DNA from: Valencia hispanica | Lineage: Eukaryota; Chordata; Actinopteri; Cyprinodontiformes; Valenciidae | Assembly (NCBI GenBank): GCA_963556495.2 | Contig: OY747715.1 | Coordinates: 17,933,739-17,997,738, forward strand | DNA: 64,000 nucleotides | Reading direction: 5' to 3' | Shown here: in pieces, positions 18,389 through 28,690 of the stretch | Position numbering within the stretch: position 1 is the first letter of the stretch | Layout: each line of letters opens with the position of its first letter | The notes under the pieces: model-generated | Told to the model about the DNA's origin: nothing | The model's database searches: none | Seen by the model: only the letters and a program-made list of their open reading frames with translations | Translations under genes and position numbers: made by a program

Positions 18389-19428
18389 TTATTTGACACT
18401 TTTAACATCTGAGGCTCTGACCCAACTGTTGAATTTTTCGGGCCAATTTCTCCACCTCACAAAGACTTGGTCCTCCCTGTTGACTCTCCGCCGCTTTAAA
18501 ATCTTGTCCACGTTATACACCCGCTCACCATTAATTTTTACTTTCTGCAATTCGGCCTCATAAAACGATCCGTGTATTCGATCCTGATCATAATCAACTA
18601 ACTCGTACACTGGGGGGGTAGCGGAGTATGCAACGGACAACCGTTAATATTTCATCTGTGAAGCTGTTCCCTTTCTTAAACTTTGTCTTTATTTTACCAG
18701 AGTCTATCGATGGGGTGATGCAATAGAGGTTTTTCATGACTTGAGGAGTATTCTCTGACGTCACTTGCATAGGTGTCATCTTAATGCTTGAGTGGAAGCT
18801 GTGGTTGTAACTCTCCACTAGCTTTTGAAGGACGTCGATGTATCGGAAGGTGTTATTAGCGGTGAAATATCTCCACATTCTACCCTTCAGAGTGCGATTG
18901 AAGCGCTCAACAACAGATGCCTTTAGATCACTGGCTGTACTAAAGTGGGTAATACCATATTTCTTCATCATTAACTTAAATTGTTTATTATAAAACTCTT
19001 TACCAGCATCCGTCTGTAATTTTTGTGGAATTTGACTCTTGAAAAACTGATTCAAACCCCTTAACGACCTCACACCCGGTCTTTCTCTTTAAAGCACGCA
19101 CATACGCCTTTTTTGAAAAGACATCAATCACTGTTAGTAAATAGTTGAACCCGTCGTTATGTGTCGCCAAGGCTTGCATGTCACATAAGTCGGCCTGGAA
19201 TTGCTTCAAGGGTTTGGTTACAAAAACACGATTCCGGGGAAACTTTACTCGTGCAGGTTTATGCAACATGTAGGTGTCCTCGCCTGAAAGAAAGTCTTTT
19301 ACTTTTTCGACACCGATCACACGTCCTTCTCTGTCCTTTAAACCCCTTCTCAATCTGTCAACACCCCCATAGCTCCCCGGATGGGCGGGGTCATAGTATG
19401 CATTGGTCAACACCCTCTGTTCTGACAT
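18389..19428 (-). pseudogene. Retroviral-type (DDE) integrase with C-terminal chromodomain, two frameshifts
   Basis: Inserts the element and makes the 6-bp duplication. Three successive frames cover it. 19428-19000 (ATG start) has the N-terminal region and first catalytic Asp80 in FQADLCDM, then LLTVIDVFSKKAYV. About 19073-18594 has the second Asp in LQTDAGKEFYN and the catalytic Glu in ASVVERFNRTLKGR, with 34 residues between them. About 18640-18389 has a chromodomain-like end, YNVDKILKRRRV ... VFVRWRNWPEKFNSWV, which may direct targeting to modified histones. The first frame change lies in 19000-19073, which contains an A5 run (19042-19046). The second lies in 18594-18640, at or near a G7 run (18612-18618). 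Confidence 0.92.
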
Positions 19429-19645
19429 TTTACTGTCGAATGATAGTACAGGAGAACGGCTAGTGTAATTTAACCCTTGTATTAATCAGATAGATGAACC
19501 ATATGCTTGGATCAAAGTTTTTCTTATTACAAGTTTAAAACCATAGCATTACACAATTATAAAAACAAATGAATAAAAAACAAAACACGTCAGGATTAAA
19601 CTAGAGCATTTATATCAGAGGAGATATAACCAACATTAGTACACA
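19429..19645. other. Polinton intergenic gap
   Basis: AT-rich gap between the integrase start and the stop of the upstream Cys/His-rich gene. No open frame. Confidence 0.6.
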
Positions 19646-20062
19646 TCAGATTTCATAGCCATAGCATCGGGAGACAGTCCTGAGTTCTTCCAGGATGGCT
19701 TCATCATCCCTATCACCATACACAGCTTGAATCGCATTGTAGAACCCCTGCATACTCCTCAGCTCATGTAGAACGGTTTCAGCTACTGTTTTCACCTTCA
19801 GATCATCATCATCATGTATGCTCCGATTTACCAGCAGAATTTGAATAGCTGGAATGAATCGCGGGGTAAGAAGTTGTCGCATGACTGATTGAAAGTGGAG
19901 TTGGTAATAATCCTCATCCATTAGCTCTAGGCATTGATGCTGCAACTGACTGGGATGGCTAATTTGACATCCATAACAGTTATCTTTCTGATAAGCAGCA
20001 CTGGTCATGTGAAATAGATGCAGAACAGCAGTCTTTACAGCCTTTATGAACCTGGATGACAT
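19646..20062 (-). CDS. Polinton Cys/His-rich hypothetical protein
   Basis: 138 codons from the first ATG (20062); the frame is open about 17 codons further upstream without ATG. A putative metal-binding cluster CYGCQISHPSQLQHQC lies near the N-terminus (C-x2-C-x3-H-x5-H-x-C), followed by a helical-looking region. I recall similar 'GC..HPSQ..H.C' proteins in Polintons and related elements, but their role is unknown to me. The true start is uncertain. An adjacent frame (down to 20062) lacks an ATG and meets this one near a C5 run at 20115-20119, so the N-terminus may be frameshifted or spliced. Confidence 0.65.
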   Translation of the reverse strand: MSSRFIKAVKTAVLHLFHMTSAAYQKDNCYGCQISHPSQLQHQCLELMDEDYYQLHFQSVMRQLLTPRFIPAIQILLVNRSIHDDDDLKVKTVAETVLHELRSMQGFYNAIQAVYGDRDDEAILEELRTVSRCYGYEI

Positions 20063-20279
20063 CAAACCGTCCACCAGGTCCCATTTGTCAACCTCAGCCA
20101 GAGCCGTGTAAGACCCCCTCTATCTACTTCAACCCCGGTGCCTATGCCCGATCTCGAGGGAGAGTGTGATGGACCTTCAGCGCCCAGCGATAGTGGGACC
20201 CCCGATGCGCCGGAATGCGCGACACCGGAAGCGGGCGTATCCCGCAACGGGCGTGACCGGAAATGGGCGTGACCATAAG

Positions 20280-20343
20280 GGGCGTGACCGGAAGGGGCGT
20301 GGTCTCATTTGCATTTTGACAGCTAGTGCTCTATACTTTCTCT
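20280..20343 (-). repeat. Polinton right terminal inverted repeat
   Basis: Reverse complement matches 7413-7476 with one mismatch and ends CTATACTTTCTCT next to ACCCTA. Confidence 0.93.
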
Positions 20344-20349
20344 ACCCTA
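20344..20349. repeat. Polinton target-site duplication, right (ACCCTA)
   Basis: Exact copy of 7407-7412. Confidence 0.93.
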
Positions 20350-20448
20350 TTAGAAACTTTTTAAGGCAGGCTGAGCTGCATGACTTCTGAATGTTTAGAA
20401 AAAATATTAAGACCACCATCTTAGTCTGCCACGGCACTAATCAACATA

Positions 20449-21854
20449 AACTCAGCAAAAAAAGAAACATCTCTTTTTCAGGACTGTGTATTTGAATAAA
20501 AATGTTGTAAAAATCCAAGTAACTTTACAGATCTTCATTGTAAAGGGTTAAAACAATGTTTTCCATGCATGTTCAATTAACCATAATCAATTAATTAACA
20601 TGCACCTGTGGACTGGTCATTAGGATCTTAACAGCTTACAGAAAGTAGGCATTTAAGGTCACAGTTCTAAAAACGCAGGACACTAAAGAGACTTGTCTAC
20701 CGACTGTAAAAAACACCCAAAGAAAGATGCCCAGGGCCCCTGCTCATCTGCGTGAACATGCATTAGGCATGCTGCAGGGAGGCATGAGGACTGCTGATGT
20801 GGCTAGGGCAATATATTGGTATGTCCGCACTGTGAGACGCCTAAGACAGCACTACAGGGAGACAGGAAGGACAGCTGATCATCCACGCAGTGGAAGACCA
20901 CGTGTAACAACACCTGCACAGCATCGGTACATCCGAATATCACACCTGCGTGACAGGTACAGGATGGCCACAACAACTGCCCGAGTCACACCAGGAACAC
21001 ACAATCCCTCCATCAGTGCTCAGACTGTCCGCAATAGGCTGAGAGAGGCTGGACTGAGGGCTTGTAGGCCTGTTGTAAGGCAGGTCCTTACCAGACATCA
21101 CCAGCAACAACGCCGCCTATGGGCACAAACCCACCTTCGCTGGACCAGACATGAGTGGCAAAAAGTGCTCTTCACTGATGAGTCACGGTTTTGTCTCACC
21201 AGGGGTGATGGACGGATTCGTGTTTATCGTCGAAGGAATGAGTGTTACACCGAGGCCTTTACCCTGGAGCGCAATCGATTTGGAGATGGGGGGTCCGTCA
21301 TGGTCAGGGGCGGATGCAGACCATGCATGCTCATCCGGACATGATCCTCCAGCAGGACAATGCCACCAGCCACATTGCTCATTCTGTGCATGAGTTTCTG
21401 CATGTCAGCAATGTCTGTGTTCTGCCATGGCCAGCGAAGAGCCCGGATCTCAATCCCATTGAGCATGTCTGGGACCTGTTGGATCGCAGGGTGAGTGCTA
21501 GGTCCATTCCCCCCAGAAATGTCCAAGAACTTGCAATTGCCTTGGTGGAAGAGTGGGGTAACATCTAACAGCAAGAACTTACAAATCTGGTCCAGTCCAT
21601 GAGGAGGAGATGCACTGCAGTACTTCAAGCAGCTGGTGGCCACACCAGATACTGACTGGTATTTTTGATTTTGAGCCTCCCTTCATTCAAGGACACATTA
21701 TTCTATTTCTGTTAGTCACATGTCTGTGAAACATTTTTAGTTTATGTCTTATGGTGTTGACTCTTTTAGTGTTCATACAAATATTTACACACATTAAGTT
21801 TACTGAAAGTAAAAACAGTTGAAAGTCAGAGCACGTTTCTTTTTTTGCTGAGTT
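20449..21854 (+). mobile_element. Tc1-like transposon, internally deleted
   Basis: The ends AACTCAGCAAAAAAAGAAAC (left) and its inverted copy (right, to 21854) are flanked by TA at 20447-20448 and 21855-21856. Same family as 49840-51201. About 1.4 kb with one transposase gene. Located 100 bp from the Polinton's right end, in flanking DNA. Confidence 0.92.
20727..21656 (+). pseudogene. Tc1-family transposase, deleted and frameshifted
   Basis: ATG at 20727 (MPRAPAHLREHALGMLQGG). The N-terminal helix-turn-helix DNA-binding part is intact and the first catalytic Asp is in VLFTDESRF. After SVMVRGG about 100 bp present in the 50-51 kb copy are missing and the frame shifts. The second frame (to 21568) keeps the second Asp (LQQDNATSH) and the Glu (SPDLNPIEHVWD), then stops at a mutated codon before the usual C-terminus (SMRRRC..). 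The DD34E triad is thus split between frames, and the product cannot be a functional transposase. Confidence 0.92.
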
Positions 21855-21871
21855 TATTTATTTCTGCTTTA

Positions 21872-21990
21872 TGATAGACTGCTGACCTGTTCATTGTTTA
21901 CTGGAGAAAGGTATTCTCACTACCCTATGTGTTTGAAGTGGGTATAAAAAATGGATGGATGGATGGATGGATGGATGGATGATGGATGGA
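21872..21990. repeat. Degenerate fish minisatellite-like repeat with (GGAT)n tail
   Basis: The words TATGATAGACTGCTGACCTG and the terminal ATGGATGGATGG run (about 21951-21990) match the pattern of a widespread fish intronic repeat. A related piece is at 31247-31351. Confidence 0.6.
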
Positions 21991-22596
21991 TACGAAAGTC
22001 AACTTTAGTTGCTTATAGATAAATGTTCAACATTCGTATTTGTACTAGTAGGTTAAAATGTGTTTTGTTTCTGGGGAACCAGAAAGCAACTTTATATATT
22101 GACATTTCAGGCACTAACCAATTTGGTTGAAAATATAAAATGTAGGGAAGCACGTGACACACTAGGACTGTGCATAAGTGCACTGCTTTAGGCAGGTATG
22201 CTACTTTTTCAGTGACAATTTTCCAAAAAAAGGTCTTATTTCATCTGTGAGAGGCCTTACAAATGCTTTAGGATTCTTCAACAACACAGTCTAGGTATTT
22301 TCTTCTATTGTTGTTGGTTAATGACTTTATTTCAATTCAAATATAGAACTCCACTTCTTTTCAATGCAGATACATTCATTAAAACAAACTATCTGAACCG
22401 TCCCTTCATTCAAGAGTAAAGATAAACATGCCGCCTGGCAGGTGTGAACAACAAATTAAATTGTTTTCATTCCAACATCAAATAAGGACAAGGAAAGACA
22501 AGTGAAATGAAATCAAGCTGTCAAACTGTTTATGCCTCACAATGAACAAAAAGCAATAAAGCAAGCCCCATGGGGTTGCATTCATACATTTATTCA
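21991..22596. other. Unassigned sequence
   Basis: Nothing recognised. Confidence 0.4.
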
Positions 22597-22762
22597 TCGT
22601 TGAAACCACAAAAATGCAAGCAAGCATGAAGCAAAAGAAAACGAAAAAACTAACTAAAACAGCATAAGACAGGAGCCATGGAAATCCACATGCAAAGTTC
22701 ATCAACCCAATGCACATTGCCACTAAATGGAATGTACACAAAAGAAATGCACATGCGAACAT
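22597..22762 (-). repeat. 165-bp dispersed repeat with conserved open frame, copy 2
   Basis: Reverse complement of 2968-3134 with only a few differences. The frame (FHLVAMCIGLMNF ... SYAVLVSFFVFFCF) is again open, and in this copy it extends at both ends into unrelated sequence. Homology stops sharply at GGTTTCAAC on one side and GTGCATTTC on the other. Confidence 0.6.
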
Positions 22763-23791
22763 GTTGTGTAATAGTGAACATGTTGTGTAATGCCTTGGGC
22801 ACAAGCTACATTTAACATTTTAATCTTCTCAGGCTGTCCAGAGGGACAAATCGGTCATCTAAAGCAAAGTTACAGGTCAATTACTGTGAATCCATACAAC
22901 CTCTTTATGCACGTGTGTGGGAGAGAGAATTGGTGTACATATTGAAAACTGCTGCCTTGTAAAAAGCCTGCATTGTGACAACACTGTGAATTGACTTACA
23001 AGTAATGTAATAAACTTTTGGTGAACTTCAGCTTATGTTGAAAGATTTCTGTGAAACCAAACTTTTGCTTCACTAAAATAAAGGAGCCTCTCAATACATT
23101 ATTTTCAATATAATGAATCTAAAATTGAGAAGCTAGTCAATTGCTGATGCATTCTGCATAATTGGCTAATAATATACTGCAAATTTTGCCTCCCATGCTT
23201 TATTTGAAACCCTTATTATAGACACATAGTGTTATAAAATACCACAAATAATTGGATAAGTCACAGATCCAAACATTCCACAAGATGAACATAGTTAAAT
23301 AGAGTGTAACTGGTGTAGTTCCTCAACAATAGCGATACCAGACTGCTTATTAAGCAATCCATTATAATTAGATATCACCACAGTCACACAATTCAGCCAA
23401 GCATGAGGACAAAGAAACAGGATGACAGAGAAAACAGACAATTATATAAAGTAAAAACAGGTGGAAATTCTGCAAACGGCAACTTGGGAGACCTAAATGA
23501 GTGTGTGTGCGACTGGCTGCTGAAGTGCAGATAAGAAGTCTGAAGCTTGAGCGCAGCGGGAAGATTTGATTAGATCCGAGGATCTAACTTGTGTGGCTAA
23601 AATAGGATGTATGTTTCTGTGTGTAAAGAGAGTGTGTGTTTGATGACATACGGTGAAGATGGAGTTAAAACTATATAAACTAGGTGGCTGTAGCTGTAAT
23701 TGATCACTATAAAGTAAAGAGGAAGGTTAAAAAAATTAATTCTCAGTCTCATGTTAAAAGTTCAAAATGTGTTATTTGATGTGTAAAAAAC
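22763..23791. other. Unassigned sequence
   Basis: No gene or repeat recognised. Confidence 0.4.
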
Positions 23792-24300
23792 GGTTTTTTT
23801 TTTATCCCCATTATTTATCACCCAGATCACCCAGTGCTCCTTAGTTCAGGTCCTGGGGTTCTACTCTCCCTGTGTGCCCGCCCCGGGAGGGGCCCTTCAC
23901 TGAAACCCAAGCCTCCTTTGTGCTTGGGGAGTGGACAGGCCCTTCTTTTCACCTGACGTGGCCGGGTTTCTCTGGCTGGACATAGTGCGTGGAAGGATCA
24001 TGTTATTCCAGCCAGATCCTCCCCAACCCCGCGGACGCCCCGGCCGGCCAGGAGGAGGCAGTATACAGCCGCAGGACTAATGCATGTTTTTGAGGGAGTA
24101 GCTCACATTAGCTGCTCAAGGGAACACGGGGAGAACATGCAAACTCCACACAGAAAGGCCCTTTCGCCAACCCCACCCAGGGTGTGGGTGCCGATGATGT
24201 GGGGGAACAAACACACCCTCAGCGTCCCCGGCGGTAATCGAACCCGGGACCTTCTAGCTGTGAGGTGAGCCAGCCTACCAGCTGCGCCACCGTGCCCCCG
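23792..24300 (-). repeat. tRNA-derived SINE-like element, copy B
   Basis: On the - strand the A box TGGCGCAGCTGG is at 24278-24289 and the B-box-like GGTTCGATTAC at 24234-24244. It ends in an A-rich tail at 23792-23805. It matches 575-1063 in inverted orientation but keeps extra GC-rich sequence in the middle (23880-24060), so copy A has internal deletions relative to it. Confidence 0.8.
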
Positions 24301-24722
24301 TGTAAAAAACTTTTTAATTCTAGATTAAAAAACCGGGTCTGAGAATAGCAAAAGGAATCTTCATCAAACACATTTAATTTGGTCTCGCCATCTCGATCTT
24401 GGTCTTGGCGTGTATAAGTATGACAATATCAACGTTTGAGACCCTTAAGCAAAAAATAAATAAATAAAATGTTTCACAGAATTTCCATAGTTTTACTTAA
24501 ATTTTTAACAAGAAAGCCTAAAAATGATCTGATACGACAAGCTAAAAAGTAGAATAAACACCCACTAACCTTTTGTGTAGTTTTGAGTTAGTTAATATAA
24601 AAATAATCAATTTTTTGACATTCTTCATATATATTTTACACTATGAAAAGCATAGCTATTTAATTTTAGGTGGTTAATTAGAAGATGCGGCTCAACAACA
24701 GCAGGAGTGATATATATTTCAT
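24301..24722. other. Unassigned sequence
   Basis: Nothing recognised. Confidence 0.4.
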
Positions 24723-26425
24723 ATGGAGGACCATCCCTGCCAAAATTGACAATAACTAAATAAATAAATGTGGAAATAAATAAATGAGGCAATACATTTG
24801 TAAAAATAAAAAAAACTATAGACATAAATAAATGTGAAAATAAATAAATAACTTCATACATTTGTAAAGAAATAAATAAAATTGGAAATACATTTGTAAA
24901 AAAATAAATAAATAGAGATATTAATACATTTGTAAATAAATAAATATAGCACTAAAATAAATGTGGAAATAAATAAATAAATTGGTAAATATAATAGAAT
25001 ATAAATAAATATATTGGTAAATATAATATAATATAAATAAATATATGTTGGAATAAATAAAAATGTATTTCCACATTTATTTATTTACAAATTTATTTTC
25101 TTTCCACATTTAATTATATATTTCCACATGTATTTATATATTTATTTCCACGTTTAATTATTTATCTACACATTTATTTATTTCCACATTTATTTATTTA
25201 TTTCCACATTTATTTATATATATATATTTCCACAATTATTTATATATCTACTTCCACATTTATTTAGTTATTTATTTCCACATTTATTTATGTAATATTT
25301 CCACATTTATTTTTTTATTTTCACATTTACTTATTTATTTATGTATTTCCACATTCATTTAATTATTTATTTCCACATTTATGTATTTATTTCTACATTT
25401 ATATAATTATTTATTTCCATATTTACTCTTTTCTACATTTACTTATTTATTTCCACATGTATTTATTTTCAGAAGTGTATTCTAATAAGTGTGGGGGGGG
25501 GGGGGGGGGGCGTTTTTAACACTGGCCTAAAGCCTGATTGGTCAGCTCCAAGACTCCAACCTGGCTCTGTACTAATGCGCTACCGGCAATTTCCGGGTCA
25601 TATACATCCCAGCAATTAAATATTTATTCTGGTTACAGTATAACATAATCTACAGAGAATTTGTATTCAACTTTAGCATTTTGAAGAAATATAGGCTATT
25701 CCTCAAAATTCCCGAAGCTAATCTTCAGAAGAGTGCTAGCGTCGGCTGGCTTGACTCGTGTCCGCTCCCTTGACCGCAACAGCGGTCGTGAGTGGGGAAT
25801 TCAATATGAGACATGAACAGGTGGTTGTGAAACGTTAATGACGAAACACGAAGACGGGCTGAGCGCTCAGCTGTAAGGTGCTACCTACCCTCTAGCTTAG
25901 CGCTAGCTAAGCTAAAAGCTAGACCGTGAGGTTTAGCCTGCACTTGCTAACCCTGCGCCCCAGCACCTCACCACCTAAAGCACCTCCGTTTTCGTCTGTT
26001 GCTTGGAGGAGAACTCCCTGCCAAGGACAGGCCTGATTCCAGTGGCCTGGTATCTCAGCTCTGGGACAGACCCAAAGGGTAGCCAGTTGCCACTAACGCA
26101 GTAGTACAGAGCCAGGTTTGTTTAAATGGAGTCTTGGAGCTGACCAATCAAGCTTTAGGCCAATGTTAGAAATGCACCCCTTATTAGAATACAGTTCTGT
26201 AAATAAATAACTGTGTAAATAAATAAATAAATAAATAAATATGGAAATAAACAATTAAACAAATGTAAAAATAAATAAATGTAAAAATAAATAAATGTAA
26301 AAATAAATACATATTTTTTTATTAATTCCCACTTTATTTATCTATCTATTTATTTGTATTGTATTTATTTATTTATTTACACATTTATTTATTTATTGTC
26401 AATTTTGGCAGGGACGGTCCTCCAT
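24723..26425. mobile_element. Palindromic foldback element with tetranucleotide-repeat arms
   Basis: The outer ends are inverted copies: left ATGGAGGACCATCCCTGCC (24723 on), right its reverse complement ending 26425, continuing through CAAAATTGACAATAA. Inside lie arms of degenerate AAATAAAT/ATTT repeats. Inside these is a second inverted pair (25471-25583 versus 26098-26200) around TATTCTAATAAG and GATTGGTCAGCTCCAAGACT. The roughly 510-bp core is CpG-rich and has no long open frame. A run of 18 G lies at 25493-25510. Non-autonomous DNA transposon by inference; superfamily not identified and no clear TSD. Confidence 0.75.
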
Positions 26426-27764
26426 AATATATGGAGCTCCATTTGTTTCCACTTCATGACAGTCCATTTTTGCAGCCAGAAATATATCTTATACAGACAA
26501 GTTTGTTTTTCAACCAGCTGACTAGCAGTGCCCAATAATAAAGCTGGAAAACATTACATCTGAGAATTTGTAATCTTACTTTACTGTTTAACAATATTGG
26601 TTCACATCCTAATTTACAACAAACATGTTGTTGTAAAAGTTGTTGTTGTACACTTGGCTATTTTTTTTAAGTCATTTAATGAGAAAGTAGGACAGTGTGC
26701 AGGTAGAAATGTAAACCTACAACTCTAAAGCCAAAAGATAGTTGCATTGCTTTTTCACACTGATCCCTCACTGATCTTAAAACTAGAAATGGACAAAAAC
26801 AATCAGAATACCTTTTTCTAAAGTTCACTAAAGAATTGTAGTCCTATGAGTAGTAAACTGTAAATACAGTAAATTATGTAACATTCTTCCCAGATGGGAA
26901 AAAAATCCTAAAGAAATCCCCAAGTGTTTGGTTGAGGTCGGACATTTTTAAGAAATGTGAGAAGAAGCACAAATTAGATAAGGAGAGGAGAGATTGTAAA
27001 GGAAGCAGGAGAGAGAGACAGGTGGTGAATTAGGTACAACCATGGTTGAAAGGAGGTAGAAGAGGGTGAGAGAGAAAAACAAAGACATCAGGGGAGAGGC
27101 AGGGACGTTAAAAAGTAGACATTGCTGGCACAGTGTGTGTCTGGCAGGGCTGTGGGATGGTGCACTGCACCTGCTCTTAGACCATTCCCTGAGGATCCTC
27201 AGGCAAAACTGTCATCTTTCACCCCGGAATCACAGTCTTAGTACATAAAGCCAGTGTATACAGAGGCATGTGTTTACTTTGATTTTGAACTATCGTGTAT
27301 TCTGAAATCCCAAACATTAGGAAACAAAAACATTGGGGACAGGCTTGAGCAACTGCATAAGCATTATTTTTTTCCAGCTAAGTGGATCTTAACAAGATTT
27401 TTTAAAATCAATATAAGGCAGTTAAATAATAAGATATACATGTGCAACATTGTGTAGTGTTAGATTATGTACAGCTTAGTTCATTTTCATCATTGCATTG
27501 TCATATTTTGTATGAGACCACACCTCATGCTAATTTTCACACCTTATCAGAACCACAGACCACACACTATTTTTTGATAGGACAACACAAAGTAGTGCAT
27601 AATTGTGAGGTGAATAGAAAATTATGCATAACTTTCAAATCGTTACAATTATCAAACTGAAAGTTTAGTGAACATTTGCATCCGCAGCCCTTTACCTAAT
27701 TTGTAAACAGAATCAAACTATGTGTACATGTAACTTAATCTCAGTATAAATACAGCTTTTTTCC
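26426..27764. other. Unassigned sequence
   Basis: No gene or element recognised. Confidence 0.4.
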
Positions 27765-27897
27765 GCATGCATGCATGCATGCATGCATGCATGCATGCAT
27801 ACATACATACATACATACATACATACATACATACATACATACATACATACATACATACATACATACATACATACATACATACATACATACATACATA
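27765..27897. repeat. (GCAT)n-(ACAT)n microsatellite
   Basis: A tetranucleotide array of GCAT units passes into ATAC units. The long open frame on the - strand (MYVC repeats) is only a by-product. Confidence 0.97.
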
Positions 27898-28690
27898 GTT
27901 GTAATGTGACAAAATGTGAAAACTTTTAAACAGAAGGAACACTTATGTTAGGTCCTGCAAAAACTTTAGATTTAATACTAGTTTATAATTCTCTGTCAGC
28001 TAGTTTGCACGCACACGTTTTGACAGAAATGTTTTCCCTTTATACTTCTCCATTGGTGTGTCAGTGTTGCCAAGCAATTCCCTGTCAGGACAGCAGGGGA
28101 TGCAGACCTTTTCTGGCCTGTCTGCCTACCATTGCAGTGATATCTCTGGACAACAACAGCTTATTTACTTTAGCTTGTAACCTCTCATCCACTCAAGGAG
28201 CAATGGCCGACAGAGAACAAGTTTTGATTGAGCTGGAAAACAATATACTAAAAGTGCAGCTCATAGAATAGTCTAAAAACGCATGTAAACAAACACAGCG
28301 GTCTGTTGTGTTGTTTGCCAAAATGCCATATTACATAAACTGGCCTTTCAATATACGGGATCTCGTTCCCAAAAGCTGCATTGACTACTAATTACATCAA
28401 TAATAGAGCACCATTGTGGTGAAATGATCTGGGGCTGATGTTGGGCTGACCAATCACAGAGGTGCACTCTTCGTTGTGTTTAATGGATCGTTAAAAAATT
28501 GGGCTGTACTTCATCCATCCTTGCGTGCCTGTCGGAGAGCACTGGCGTCGACGGATAATGCTGCAGTCTGTCTCCGCACCTCCACTGACGGAGTATAAAC
28601 TAGGCTTTAGTATTAGAAGTTCTGAGGTACACCATGCTTTCCTACTTCTTGTCCTGGAATAAGGAGTTGACTAAAGAAGAAGAATTGAGA
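27898..28690. other. Unassigned sequence
   Basis: One 108-codon open frame (27945-28271, + strand) without recognisable motif; probably not a gene. The text around 28500-28610 (GTCGGAGAGCACTGGCGTCGACGG) looks like a fragment of a DNA transposon but I could not place it. Confidence 0.35.

Larger units (their letters stand above)
7413..20343. mobile_element. Polinton/Maverick DNA transposon (endogenous virus-like element), 12,931 bp
   Basis: The element has 64-bp terminal inverted repeats beginning AGAGAAAGTATAG, exact 6-bp target duplications and the full Polinton core gene set. That set is protein-primed PolB, FtsK/HerA-type packaging ATPase, adenain-like protease, major and minor jelly-roll capsid proteins and a retroviral-type integrase with chromodomain. 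Genes form two convergent blocks, + strand 9.6-15.0 kb and - strand 15.2-20.1 kb. At under 13 kb it is shorter than the usual 15-20 kb family members. PolB, minor capsid and integrase reading frames are interrupted, so as given this copy is not autonomous. The TIRs and TSD are intact, which points to relatively recent insertion. Confidence 0.97.

Noticed and set aside
575..24300. Large inverted duplication around the Polinton (SINE and 165-bp repeat in mirrored order)
   Set aside because: Sequence between the mirrored repeats is unrelated on the two sides and spacing differs (about 1.9 kb versus 1.0 kb); independent insertions are simpler.
27718..27942. Open frame of MYVC repeats on the - strand
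   Set aside because: It is the translation of an ACAT/GCAT microsatellite.
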